Shown piece after piece: positions 1 through 8,692 of a DNA stretch of 39,737 bases. Source of the DNA: JBQTJN01 sp052387095 (GTDB taxonomy: Bacteria; Pseudomonadota; Alphaproteobacteria; Micavibrionales; Micavibrionaceae); NCBI GenBank assembly GCA_052387095.1, contig JBQTJN010000064.1, forward strand, positions 1 through 39,737, given 5' to 3'. The position numbers and the translations under genes were made by a program. Position 1 is the stretch's first letter. Each line of letters begins with the position of its first letter. Under the pieces are notes generated by a model. It had not been told where the DNA came from. It did not search any database and saw only the letters and a program-made list of their open reading frames with translations.

Positions 1-1961
1 GGCGATCTTTATGAGGGTGATCTGGTGAACGGCCCGCTCGTCGTTAACGGAAACAGCACTGTCGATTACGGCGGCGACGGCGCCGGCCATGTGGAGACGA
101 CGGGAACGTTCGTCGTCCAGCCCGCAGGCGGCGGCAACCCCATAAGCCTCACTTCTCACGGCGAAACGATTACGGTTGCTGCCACCGCCGACGGCTATAC
201 GGGGACTTTGCCCGGCGGCGCGGTCGCCTTTACCCTGGTGATCGACCCGGCCACCGGAAATTACGCCTATACGCAGTTCGTTTCCTTCGATCATCCGGAC
301 ATGAGCGATCCGCATGATTTCATAGGTTTGACCTTCGGGGTACAGGCTGTGGATAATGACGGCGATACGACGCCATTTAACATCGTGATCAATCTTGAAG
401 ATGCAGGCGCGATGGCTAACAACGACGTCAATATCTATGACCTCGATGTAACCAGTCAGGCAAACGGCAATGTCATCACCGGCGAGAATGGCGGTCCCGG
501 CGCGGCCGACGATTTGAGCCCCGACGGCGATGAACATGTCACGGCGGTTGCCCTGGGCGATGCCGTTTACACTATTCCCGAGGGCGGCAGCGCAAGCATC
601 GAAGGCCTGTTCGGCACGTTGCTTATCTTTTCGACCGGCGCTTATACCTACACGCTTCATGACGGCGTCAATAACGACTCCACGGATGTTTTCACCTATA
701 CGCTGGCGGACGGCGACGGCGATACCAGCACTGCGACTCTCACCATCAGCGCGGTCAATGTCGACGACGACACGCCGATCTTTGTCACAGCGACATCAGG
801 CGTCAGCGAAGTGGATTTGAATCCCACCACATCCGTGAACGGCCAGGTTATGGTTGATTTCGGTTCCGATGCGCCGGGACCGGTTTCCGGCAACGGCACG
901 TTCAACCTGAATGGACTGACTTCGCACGGAGAGCCCGTTACCGTCAGCTTTGCCAATGGCAGCTATGTCGGAACGGCGGGAGGCCAGACAGTGTTCACGC
1001 TGGCGATCCAGGCAAACGGTCAATATACGTTCAACCTGCTTCAATCCGTCGATCATCCAAATACGGGCGATCCGAGCGATAATTACCAGATCAGCTTCGG
1101 CGTGTCGGCGACCGACGGTGACGGCGATACCGGTTCCGGCACGATCTTCATCAATATTACCGATGATGGTCCGGTGGCGAGCGGTGGCGGGGGCGATGTT
1201 TTTGAAGGACCCCTGGTAAACGCCCCGATTTCCGTCAGTGGGAACGCGACCGTTGATTACGGCGCCGACGGCGCCGGCTACGTGGAGACGACGGGAACGT
1301 TCGTCGTCCAGCGGGCCGTAGGAGGCGATGTCCTGACCCTGACGTCCAACGGCGAAACGGTTACAGTTGTCGCTGCCGCCGACGGCTATACCGGCACGCT
1401 TCCAGGCGGCGCGATCGCCTTTACCCTGGTGATCGACCCGGTCACGGGCAACCATACCTATACGCAATTCGTCGCCTTCGATCACCCGGATACGACCGAT
1501 CCTCATGACGTCATATCGCTGACCTTCGGCGCGCAGGCTGTCGATGATGACGGCGATACGTCGCCGTTCACCATCGTGATTAATGTTATGGACGATGGCG
1601 CAACGTCTTATAACGACATCAATACTTATGACGCCAGTGTGTCCAGCGAGACCACCGGCAACGTCATCACCGGCGAGAATGGCGGCTCCGGGGCCGCTGA
1701 CGATACGAGTCCGGACGGGAACGTGTATGTCAGCGCGATTGCCCTGGGCAATGTCGTTTACACTATTCCCGAGGGCGGCAGCACGAATGTCGAGAGTGCG
1801 TTCGGCACGTTGCTGATCTTTTCGACCGGCGCTTATATCTACACGCTTCGTGACGGCGTCAACAATGACTCCACGGATGTCTTCACCTACACCCTGTTGG
1901 ACGGCGACGGCGATGCCACGGAAGCCACGCTTGTCATCAATGCGGTTAATATCAATGCCGT
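1..1961 (+). repeat. Long intragenic direct repeat, period about 1191 bases (397 codons)
   Basis: Bases 1-770 and 1192-1961 are aligned copies in the same frame. For example, gtggagacgacgggaacg occurs at 91 and again at 1282, and the stretch around 625-660 recurs around 1816-1851 with few changes. Between them lies a diverged related unit (about 771-1190). The layout is A-B-C-A-B, so further copies probably lie upstream of the window. Confidence 0.85.
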
Positions 1962-2694
1962 CAGTCAGGTCAGCGAGGCGGCTTTGCTTTCGAACTTCGC
2001 CGCCGATGCCGTACTGTCCTATGACCTTGCGAATCAAACCGGTGACGACAGTCTTACAGGTGTCGGGAATGGAAGATTTATCTTTGAATCGCCGCCGGTC
2101 CCGGTTTCCGATGACACGGATGTCAAAACACATACGCCGATTTATCCGGAATCTCCCAACTCTGTAAACGCCCGCCATCACGTCTTCATGGGTCCGCCGC
2201 AGCAGGTTGCGGAAGACCAGGGCGTCACAGCAGAAGAGGACGGTCCCTTCAATCCGCCGCCGCTGGAAATGCGCGGGACAGGGTTTGTTGCGGGGAGTTC
2301 CGTGGACGGGTTGTGGGCCGGGTTTGAAACAGACAAAACCGCCGAAGCCAAGATCAGATTTGATCAATCGCCGCCCCTTTACCAGATCGAGGATGGTTCT
2401 TCGAGACTGTGGGGCGATTGCACCGGTAATAACGGCATTAAGAGCGACCCGAAAGGTGCGGATTCCGACCCTGTCGAGACTCTACCACCAATTCTCGCCG
2501 ATGTGCTCGACACAAGCACAAGCGATGTGCAGGTGGCGATCGATGCCTATGTGCAGGGAACGACGGGGGAAGAAACACCGGGAACTTTCACAACTGTGGC
2601 CACAATCGGCGCGGATGGCGGAGTTGTTGTTTCGTGCGGCGGGCTCGAAGTAGCCTTGCCGGTCATGGACGACCAGAACCGTTCAGACAGTTAA
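1..2694 (+). CDS. C-terminal part of a giant repeat-rich type I-secreted surface protein (partial)
   Basis: The reading frame is open from the first base, so the gene begins before the window; 897 residues are visible. They are Asp/Gly/Thr-rich and contain no cysteine until the tail. The order is: a T1SS-143/VCBS-like unit (residues 1 to about 257), a related unit beginning near residue 260 (SGVSEVDLNP), then a near copy of the first stretch (398 to about 653), then a 240-residue tail without repeats. Recurrent D-x-DGDT/DGDGD motifs end each beta-sandwich unit, as in large RTX-type adhesins. No GGxGxDxxx calcium nonapeptides are visible here. The type I secretion genes directly downstream are the obvious export route. 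The protein probably acts in adhesion or as a cell-surface layer; that is inference. The tail matches nothing I recognise. Confidence 0.85.
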   Translation, partial: GDLYEGDLVNGPLVVNGNSTVDYGGDGAGHVETTGTFVVQPAGGGNPISLTSHGETITVAATADGYTGTLPGGAVAFTLVIDPATGNYAYTQFVSFDHPDMSDPHDFIGLTFGVQAVDNDGDTTPFNIVINLEDAGAMANNDVNIYDLDVTSQANGNVITGENGGPGAADDLSPDGDEHVTAVALGDAVYTIPEGGSASIEGLFGTLLIFSTGAYTYTLHDGVNNDSTDVFTYTLADGDGDTSTATLTISAVNVDDDTPIFVTATSGVSEVDLNPTTSVNGQVMVDFGSDAPGPVSGNGTFNLNGLTSHGEPVTVSFANGSYVGTAGGQTVFTLAIQANGQYTFNLLQSVDHPNTGDPSDNYQISFGVSATDGDGDTGSGTIFINITDDGPVASGGGGDVFEGPLVNAPISVSGNATVDYGADGAGYVETTGTFVVQRAVGGDVLTLTSNGETVTVVAAADGYTGTLPGGAIAFTLVIDPVTGNHTYTQFVAFDHPDTTDPHDVISLTFGAQAVDDDGDTSPFTIVINVMDDGATSYNDINTYDASVSSETTGNVITGENGGSGAADDTSPDGNVYVSAIALGNVVYTIPEGGSTNVESAFGTLLIFSTGAYIYTLRDGVNNDSTDVFTYTLLDGDGDATEATLVINAVNINAVSQVSEAALLSNFAADAVLSYDLANQTGDDSLTGVGNGRFIFESPPVPVSDDTDVKTHTPIYPESPNSVNARHHVFMGPPQQVAEDQGVTAEEDGPFNPPPLEMRGTGFVAGSSVDGLWAGFETDKTAEAKIRFDQSPPLYQIEDGSSRLWGDCTGNNGIKSDPKGADSDPVETLPPILADVLDTSTSDVQVAIDAYVQGTTGEETPGTFTTVATIGADGGVVVSCGGLEVALPVMDDQNRSDS

Positions 2695-2713
2695 TCCGCA
2701 TTGCGGATTTTGG

Positions 2714-2739
2714 AAAAGCCGCAGTCTTCTGCGGCTTTT
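2714..2739 (+). terminator. Rho-independent terminator of the repeat protein gene
   Basis: A perfect 11-bp stem (AAAAGCCGCAG, 2714-2724; CTGCGGCTTTT, 2729-2739) closes on a TCTT loop 19 bases after the stop codon. It separates the substrate gene from the secretion genes. Confidence 0.85.
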
Positions 2740-2789
2740 ACTACTTGAATAAGCCGGTCTCCGGGTTTTGAATAAATACATGAAATGGC

Positions 2790-2820
2790 TTGATAAAAGA
2801 TGCCTTGCATCATTTATCAA
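2790..2820. promoter_or_regulatory. Near-perfect 14-bp inverted repeat upstream of the secretion operon
   Basis: TTGATAAAAGATGC (2790-2803) and GCATCATTTATCAA (2807-2820) pair with one mismatch around a CTT centre. It lies about 110 bases before the tolC-like start in the A+T-rich leader. It has no T-run on the plus strand, so a protein-binding site or an mRNA hairpin is more likely than a terminator. Confidence 0.5.
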
Positions 2821-2850
2821 AAAGGAGCATAAAGTCTTAGGAATTTGTGC

Positions 2851-2859
2851 TGTGGATAA
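2851..2859 (-). promoter_or_regulatory. Single DnaA-box-like 9-mer
   Basis: TGTGGATAA is the exact reverse complement of the consensus DnaA box TTATCCACA. Only one is seen, between the inverted repeat and the tolC-like gene. A chance match in 40 kb is quite possible. Confidence 0.2.
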
Positions 2860-2927
2860 CTTAAAGCGTCCTTTTAATAAGGCCCTTTAGGGAACAAAAA
2901 CAAAATTTTTTGAAGAGGATATTAATC

Positions 2928-4331
2928 GTGTCAACGAGAATTAAAATTGGCTCACTCTGCTTGACGGTGTCGGCGCTGGCCCTGCTGTCTCTCACTCCCG
3001 TTCAGGGCTATGCTCAGGAAGAGGCGTTGCATCCTTCCTTAAGCATATCGCTCAAGGATGCGGTCTCGACCGGTCTCGCCACCAATCCGGAATACGGCAA
3101 GGTTGCCGCCAACCGCCGCGCAACGGATGAAGAGCTCAACCAGGGCCGTGCCCTATACAAGCCTTCCATCGATATGCGTGCCGGTGCGGGTCCGAAATAC
3201 ACGGATGATGATCTTGACGGCTCTACCAGTGAGAGCGAGACGGACTTTGAACGCCAGGTTTCCCTGACTTTAACCCAGCTGCTGTTTGACGGCTGGGAGA
3301 CTAAATACGAAGTTGAGCGCCAGAAAGCCCGTGTTAATTCCACAGCGAACCGCGTTCGCGAGACGGCCGAACTGGTCGGTCTTTCGATCGTTGAATCCTA
3401 TCTCGAAGTTCTGCGTCAGCGTGAGCTGCTGCAGATCGCGCGCCAGAACGTTGATGCGCACGTGAGCATCATGGATCAGATCGGCGGCAGCGTGAGCGCC
3501 GGCCGTTCGACGGGTGCCGACAGCGAGCAGGCGAAAGCCCGTCTTGCGGCCTCCCGTGCAAATGAAGCCAATGTACGTCAATCTTTGCGCGTTGCCGAAG
3601 CAAACTACCGCGAGGAAATCGGTGATGCGCCGGGCGAGCTGGCCATTCCTGAAACACCTTATGCCGGCCTGGCTTCGGATGTTGAAGCCGAAGTTGAAAA
3701 AACGCTGTCCTACAGCCCGACACTTGATATTTTTGAATCCGATATCGAAGTGGCCTACGCCGAAGCACAACAGACAAAATCGACCTTTTATCCTCAGGTC
3801 GACCTGCAGCTGAGCGCCACCGAAGGCCGCGATGTTAATAACGAGCAGGGCCGTGACCGCGGTGCATCGGCGCTTGTCGTCATGAACTGGAATCTATACC
3901 GAGGCGGCGGTGATACCGCCCGTGCCCGCGAATTCGTGCACCGTCACCAGCAATCCAAGGAATCGCGCACGGAAGCGGCCCGCTCTCTCGAGAGCGATGT
4001 CCGTTCAACATGGGCAAGCATGATCGCCTCCGGTGAGCGTGCGAAGCAATTCGCTGCGCAGGCCGATGCCAATACCGAAGTTGTGAAAGCTTATAAAGAC
4101 CAGTTCGACCTCGATCGCCGCACGTTGCTAGACGTTCTCGACTCCCAAAACGAGTTGTTCGTATCCCGTAGCGCCACGATTGATGCCGAATATCTGGAAA
4201 TGTTCGCCGTTTACCGCCTGCTGGCGCTGAAAGGCGCCTTGCTCCCGGTCCTGGGTCTGGAGTATCCTAGAGAAAGCACAATCGCCTCGGACGAAAACTG
4301 GTCCTACGATGCGAAAATGAAAGCACGGTAA
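2928..4331 (+). CDS. TolC-family outer membrane channel of a type I secretion system
   Basis: The product should be the outer-membrane/periplasmic duct through which the neighbouring ABC transporter and adaptor export their substrate. The GTG start at 2928 follows GAGG by 9 bases and gives 467 residues beginning with a clear signal peptide (hydrophobic CLTVSALALLSLTPV, cleavage near GYA-Q at 29-30). An upstream in-frame TTG at 2910 lies before the ribosome site and is not favoured. Mature sequence shows the two-fold outer-membrane-efflux pattern: long alanine/glutamate/glutamine-rich helices, LTLTQLLFDGW in the first half and the equivalent MNWNLYRGGG in the second, and DLDRRTLLDVLDSQNEL near the end, which is typical of the LapE/TolC class. 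The ABC gene follows within 70 bases, so it leads the operon. Confidence 0.9.
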   Translation: MSTRIKIGSLCLTVSALALLSLTPVQGYAQEEALHPSLSISLKDAVSTGLATNPEYGKVAANRRATDEELNQGRALYKPSIDMRAGAGPKYTDDDLDGSTSESETDFERQVSLTLTQLLFDGWETKYEVERQKARVNSTANRVRETAELVGLSIVESYLEVLRQRELLQIARQNVDAHVSIMDQIGGSVSAGRSTGADSEQAKARLAASRANEANVRQSLRVAEANYREEIGDAPGELAIPETPYAGLASDVEAEVEKTLSYSPTLDIFESDIEVAYAEAQQTKSTFYPQVDLQLSATEGRDVNNEQGRDRGASALVVMNWNLYRGGGDTARAREFVHRHQQSKESRTEAARSLESDVRSTWASMIASGERAKQFAAQADANTEVVKAYKDQFDLDRRTLLDVLDSQNELFVSRSATIDAEYLEMFAVYRLLALKGALLPVLGLEYPRESTIASDENWSYDAKMKAR

Positions 4332-4397
4332 GTCGTTCCAGGGTTTTTCCGCAAAGTCCCCGGCTTAATGGAGATCCAAGGCGAAAAAGGCACTCAC

Positions 4398-6761
4398 GTG
4401 AATACAGGCAATCCCGGAGATTCCAATAAATCCAAACCAGAACCCGTTGCAGAGACGGGTTCTTCGACTCAAGGGCCACCTGCTGGCCCAGCGCTGCAGA
4501 TGCAGGCGCCGCCTCCGAAACCCACGGAAAAACCACTTGATGACTGGACATTGCAGGCCGACCGCATCGCGGTCACGTCGCCGCTGGTCAGTGCCCTGCA
4601 GATTCTGGCCGGCCATTACGGACGGCGCAGCAGTCCTGCGGGACTGACCTCCGGCCTGCCGATCCCGACAACAGGCATTACGCCCGCGCTTTTTATCCGC
4701 GCGGCCGAGCGCGCCGATCTCAATGCCCGCATGGCGCAACGTTCTCTGGAATCTCTGGCAATTGCGCCGAACCTGCCTTGCATTCTGACACTGCAGGAGC
4801 GCCAAGCGTGCATATTGTGGGACATTAACCATCCGGCAAAAAGAAAAATACGCAAAGGCCAGAAGCCGGAAGAAATTCAGCTGCATCCCGATGTTCAATT
4901 CATCGTGCAGTTTCCGGAAACGCCTGATGAAAAAACAGCGTTGATGCTGCCCCAGCTTCAAGAGCTTTATACAGGGTATGCATTTTTTGCGCGTCCCGTG
5001 GCGCGCTCGGATGAACGCGCCGGACCGGCCGCCATCGAAAGCTCCAAGGACTGGTTCTGGGGCGCCTTCAAACGCAACAAGACGCTTTATAAAGAAGTCG
5101 TCGTTGCTGCGATGATGATCAACCTGTTCGCAGTGGTCACGTCTCTCTTTACGATGAATGTGTATGACCGCGTGGTGCCCAACAATGCCTTTGAAACTTT
5201 ATGGGCCCTCTCTATCGGCGTCCTGATTGTTTATATTTTCGATTTTGTCCTGAAATATCTGCGTTCGCAATTTCTCGACCATGCAGGACGTAAGGCCGAT
5301 GTGCAAATCTCTGCGGATTTGTTCGAGCAAATTCTCGGTATGACCATGCAGTCGCGTCCTGCGAGCGCCGGAATTCTCGCCAGCCGCATGCGCGAATTTG
5401 AAACCATCCGCGATTTTTTCACCTCCGCCACCATGGCTACGATTGTTGACCTGCCGTTTGTGCTGATATTTATCGCTTTTATAGGTGTCGTTGCCGGGCC
5501 TCTGGCTCTGATCCCGCTGATTTCCATACCACTCGTTCTTGCTGTCGGACTTGCGCTGCAAAAACAATTGACGCTGGCCGTCAAGGACTCGCTTAATGAA
5601 AGCGCGCTCAAAAACGCCTTACTGTTCGAAACTTTTACGGGCCTTGAGACCATCAAGGTCCAGGCGGCTGAAGGGCATATCCAGCGTTCATGGGAAGAGC
5701 TGAACGAAAAAGCGTCGCGTACATCGGTGCGCATGCGCAATATTTCATCGCTCGCGTCTTATTGGTCAGCCTTCATCCAGCAAGTGGCCGGTGTCCTGAT
5801 GATCGTGGCCGGCGTTTACATGATCAGCGAAGGCATGCTGACGATGGGCGCTCTTATCGCGGCCGTTCTTCTCTCGGGCCGGGCGATGGGGCCGTTGGGA
5901 CAGGTGGCTGGGCTCATGACGCGCTATAACCAGTCCAAACAATCCCTCGAACATCTTGACAAGATGATGAAAAACCCGGTCGAGCGCCCTGTGGGCAAAC
6001 ATTTCACGTCCATGCCCGATATGCGCGGTGCCATCGAGTTTCAGAACGTGGTGTTTTCCTATCCCGGTCAGACCGTTCCGGCCGTGAATGAAATGAATTT
6101 CTGCATCGAGGCCGGCGAGCGCGTCGGGATTATCGGCGCGGTGGGTTCGGGCAAGACGACGATCGAACGCCTGCTTCTGAATTTGTATGAGCCGAGCAGC
6201 GGATCCGTACAGATCGACGGCACGGATGTACGCCAGATTGATCCAGGCGACCTGCGGCGCAGCGTCGGCGCAGTGCAACAAAGTCCGCAACTGTTTTTCG
6301 GCACGGTGCGCTACAATATCACGATGGGACACGAAACCGCGCCTGACCGTGCCGTGTTGCGTGCTGCGGAATTATCCGGCGTCATGGATTTCCTGCGCGA
6401 TTCTTCAGCCGGTCTCGATACGCAGGTCGGTGAGCGCGGCGAAGCGCTTTCCGGGGGCCAGCGTCAGGCGGTCGCCATTGCACGTTCGCTGCTTTATGAT
6501 CCTCCCATTCTCATTCTTGATGAACCGACCGCTTCGATGGACCCGGCCTCGGAAAACCGGCTCTGCGGACATCTTGCCCGGCTTTGCGAGGGTAAAACCA
6601 CAATCGTTATTACGCATAAAGCAACTCTGCTCAATCTCGTCGACAAGTTGATCCTGATTGATCGCGGCCGGCTTGTCGCATACGGGCCGAAGGATGACGT
6701 CATTCGCAAACTGCAGGCGCGGCAATATGAAACGCAACCCAACAGAGGAGATGCGTCATGA
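4398..6761 (+). CDS. Type I secretion ABC transporter, LapB/LssB type, with degenerate C39-like domain
   Basis: Inner-membrane exporter that hydrolyses ATP to drive the RTX-like substrate into the TolC channel. Numbered from GTG 4398 (787 residues): a Pro-rich N-terminus; a C39-peptidase-like domain, about 45-145, with Ser-Pro where the catalytic Cys belongs (SPLVSALQILAGHYG), so it docks rather than cleaves; a transmembrane domain, about 215-470; and a nucleotide-binding domain with Walker A GAVGSGKT (580-587), signature LSGGQRQ (684-690), Walker B ILILDEP (Asp708, Glu709) and H-loop His740. The inactive C39 domain is the usual mark of transporters for large adhesins such as LapA. Start choice: AAAAAGG sits 7 bases before GTG 4398, while ATG 4368, in frame and 10 codons longer, has no visible ribosome site. 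Its stop overlaps the next ATG. Confidence 0.9.
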   Translation: MNTGNPGDSNKSKPEPVAETGSSTQGPPAGPALQMQAPPPKPTEKPLDDWTLQADRIAVTSPLVSALQILAGHYGRRSSPAGLTSGLPIPTTGITPALFIRAAERADLNARMAQRSLESLAIAPNLPCILTLQERQACILWDINHPAKRKIRKGQKPEEIQLHPDVQFIVQFPETPDEKTALMLPQLQELYTGYAFFARPVARSDERAGPAAIESSKDWFWGAFKRNKTLYKEVVVAAMMINLFAVVTSLFTMNVYDRVVPNNAFETLWALSIGVLIVYIFDFVLKYLRSQFLDHAGRKADVQISADLFEQILGMTMQSRPASAGILASRMREFETIRDFFTSATMATIVDLPFVLIFIAFIGVVAGPLALIPLISIPLVLAVGLALQKQLTLAVKDSLNESALKNALLFETFTGLETIKVQAAEGHIQRSWEELNEKASRTSVRMRNISSLASYWSAFIQQVAGVLMIVAGVYMISEGMLTMGALIAAVLLSGRAMGPLGQVAGLMTRYNQSKQSLEHLDKMMKNPVERPVGKHFTSMPDMRGAIEFQNVVFSYPGQTVPAVNEMNFCIEAGERVGIIGAVGSGKTTIERLLLNLYEPSSGSVQIDGTDVRQIDPGDLRRSVGAVQQSPQLFFGTVRYNITMGHETAPDRAVLRAAELSGVMDFLRDSSAGLDTQVGERGEALSGGQRQAVAIARSLLYDPPILILDEPTASMDPASENRLCGHLARLCEGKTTIVITHKATLLNLVDKLILIDRGRLVAYGPKDDVIRKLQARQYETQPNRGDAS

Positions 6762-8185
6762 ACCAGCCAGCAGCGCCTGCGCCGAAAGCCCCACCCGCCA
6801 AGCCGCCGCCAAAAAAACTCAGCTTTACAGGGCGGCTTCTGCGTGCCTGGGGCGTATTCAGCGAAAAGGTCGATAACAGCGAAGCCTATCTCTATTCCAT
6901 GTTTGACACGGATGACGATATGCCGTTGTCGCGCCATTTGCTGTTGATGGGTATTGCGGCATTTTTCGTGCTGGCGATTTTATGGGCCAATCTGGCGACA
7001 GTTGATGAAGTGACGCGCGGCGAAGGAAAAGTCATCCCGTCCCAGGCCGTGCAGGCCATCCAGAGTCTTGATGCCGGTATTGTCGAGGCGGTGATGGTCA
7101 AGGAAGGGGAAGAAGTTAAAGCCGGCCAGCCTCTGATACGGCTTTCGAATATCGAGGCGTCCTCTGATCTTGGCTCCGGAACCGCGCGCTATATGGGCCT
7201 CAGGGCAGCAGTCATTCGTTTGCAGGCGGAGGCTGAAGGCAAACCGATGGTTGAATTTCCGGATGAGGTCATGAAAGCCGCGCCGACATCCGTGGCGGAA
7301 GAGCTGAATGCTTTCCGTGCCAACCAGACGGCGCTGCAGGGACAGATGAATGTCCTCAACCAGCAGCTGGCGCAGCGGGAACAGGAAGTGCGTGAGCTGG
7401 AATCAAAAGCCAACGATATGCGGGGCGTTATCTCTCTGCAGCACCAGGAAATGGACATGATCAGTCCGCTTGTCGCGCGCGGATCAGCGCCGAAACTGGA
7501 GCTTTTGCAGATGGAGCGTACGATCAAGGAAAAAACATCCGAGCTGAACAGCGCGCTTGCCAGCCTGCCGCGTGCGAAATCCGCGACCGGTGAAGTGCGG
7601 GCGCAGATGGGCGATATCAAAACCACCGCGCAGGCGCAGGCGCAGATGGAGCTGGCGGCAAAGCTGCTTGAAATGAACGAGATCAAGGAAAAACTTTCGG
7701 CGCTGGAAGATCGTTCGGCACGCTCGGAGCTGAAATCCCCTGTCAACGGCACGATCCAGGAGATCGCTGCGAAAACCATCGGTGGTGTTGTACGTGCGGG
7801 CGATGACATCATCAAGATCGTACCTAAGGACGACCAGTTGATTGTCGAGGCGAAGATTAAGCCGTCCGACCGCGCGCGGATTTACCCGGGTCAGAGAGCC
7901 ATTGTGAAAGTCACGGCTTATGATTTCTCTATCTATGGCGGGATCGAGGCCGAGGTGCTTGATATTTCCGCCGACACCTTCGAGGAGAAGGAACAGAAGG
8001 GCAAGAGTTTCTACCGCGTGCGGCTTGGAACAAAGGATACGCAACTGAAGCGCAATGGCGAGGTGTTGCCGATCATTCCCGGTATGGTGGCGACGGTGGA
8101 TATCCTGACCGGCAAGAAAACAGTCATGCAATATATTATGAAACCGCTGATCAAGACGTTAGAAAATTCTCTTTCAGAGCGCTAG
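6758..8185 (+). CDS. HlyD-family type I secretion periplasmic adaptor
   Basis: Membrane-fusion protein that bridges the ABC transporter and the TolC-like channel. It is 475 residues long. There is a Pro/Lys-rich cytoplasmic N-terminus, one transmembrane helix about 60-80 (LLLMGIAAFFVLAILWANLA), a half-lipoyl/barrel segment (VTRGEGKVIPS, IVEAVMVKEGEEVKAGQPL), a long Gln/Glu/Ala-rich coiled-coil hairpin about 175-315, and the second half of the lipoyl and beta-barrel domains (LKSPVNGTIQEI, IKPSDRARIYPGQRAIVKV). Length and order fit the HlyD/LapC type. The start ATG overlaps the ABC stop (ATGA) and has GAGGAG 7 bases upstream, so translation is coupled. Its TAG stop interlocks with the stop of the opposing small gene. 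Confidence 0.93.
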   Translation: MNQPAAPAPKAPPAKPPPKKLSFTGRLLRAWGVFSEKVDNSEAYLYSMFDTDDDMPLSRHLLLMGIAAFFVLAILWANLATVDEVTRGEGKVIPSQAVQAIQSLDAGIVEAVMVKEGEEVKAGQPLIRLSNIEASSDLGSGTARYMGLRAAVIRLQAEAEGKPMVEFPDEVMKAAPTSVAEELNAFRANQTALQGQMNVLNQQLAQREQEVRELESKANDMRGVISLQHQEMDMISPLVARGSAPKLELLQMERTIKEKTSELNSALASLPRAKSATGEVRAQMGDIKTTAQAQAQMELAAKLLEMNEIKEKLSALEDRSARSELKSPVNGTIQEIAAKTIGGVVRAGDDIIKIVPKDDQLIVEAKIKPSDRARIYPGQRAIVKVTAYDFSIYGGIEAEVLDISADTFEEKEQKGKSFYRVRLGTKDTQLKRNGEVLPIIPGMVATVDILTGKKTVMQYIMKPLIKTLENSLSER

Positions 8186-8574
8186 GCTTTTACCCACCGA
8201 ATCGCTTCGTCCAGTTCATCGTCATTGAAGAAACGGATTTCTCCGCCGAACACGGATGAGAACATTTTCACCTGGAATATTTTCGATTCAGGCGGGTTCA
8301 CGTAAGCCAGCTTCCGGGCATTCGGCGCGTGCTGCAAAATATTCTGAAAACTTACATCGGCGGCGTCCCTGTCCCAGCCGACATAGCCGTGGTCGTAGTG
8401 AATCAGGAGATTGAAATGCGGATTTCTTGCCACCACACTGTCGAGACTTTTCTCAAATTTATTTTCATATTCTACTTTTGAAATCAGGCCCTTAAAGCTG
8501 ACACAGAGGGTGCGCTCATCGCTCTCCGGCAGGATGAAAATGCTGGATGCGTCTTTCCGGGCTGTCCTATTCAT
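8182..8574 (-). CDS. SpoIIAA-like (STAS-fold) small protein
   Basis: A 130-residue soluble protein without signal peptide or membrane helix. The pattern matches the SpoIIAA-like family (STAS fold): an N-terminal beta strand pair (TLCVSFKGLISKVEYENKFEKSLDS), a central strand (FNLLIHYDHGYVGWD), then LAYVNPP and the C-terminal signature EIRFFNDDELDEAIRWVKA. The family's biochemical role is largely unknown. A longer frame exists to 8607, but the ATG at 8574 is preceded by GAGG at 6 bases and starts at a natural N-terminus. It is convergent with the adaptor gene, and both stops share the palindrome CTAG (8182-8185). It is divergent from thrS with a 118-base gap. Confidence 0.75.
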   Translation of the reverse strand: MNRTARKDASSIFILPESDERTLCVSFKGLISKVEYENKFEKSLDSVVARNPHFNLLIHYDHGYVGWDRDAADVSFQNILQHAPNARKLAYVNPPESKIFQVKMFSSVFGGEIRFFNDDELDEAIRWVKA

Positions 8575-8692
8575 TTTACACCTCGAACTCCTGTAATATA
8601 AAACCAACGTTATTGATCATTGAACAGTTCCCTGTAACATGTTTATTAGTATTTGAATTCATTACGTTTTTTATGTACGAGGATAAAAGAGT

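Noticed and set aside
796..2367. 523-codon open frame on the minus strand inside the repeat protein gene
   Set aside because: It mirrors the codon pattern of the plus-strand repeats, has Arg-rich low-plausibility sequence, and the plus frame shows clear repeated domains.
2851..2859. A replication origin at the single DnaA box
   Set aside because: Only one box, no dnaA/dnaN/hemE-type neighbours and no cluster or A+T-rich unwinding array; kept only as a low-confidence site.
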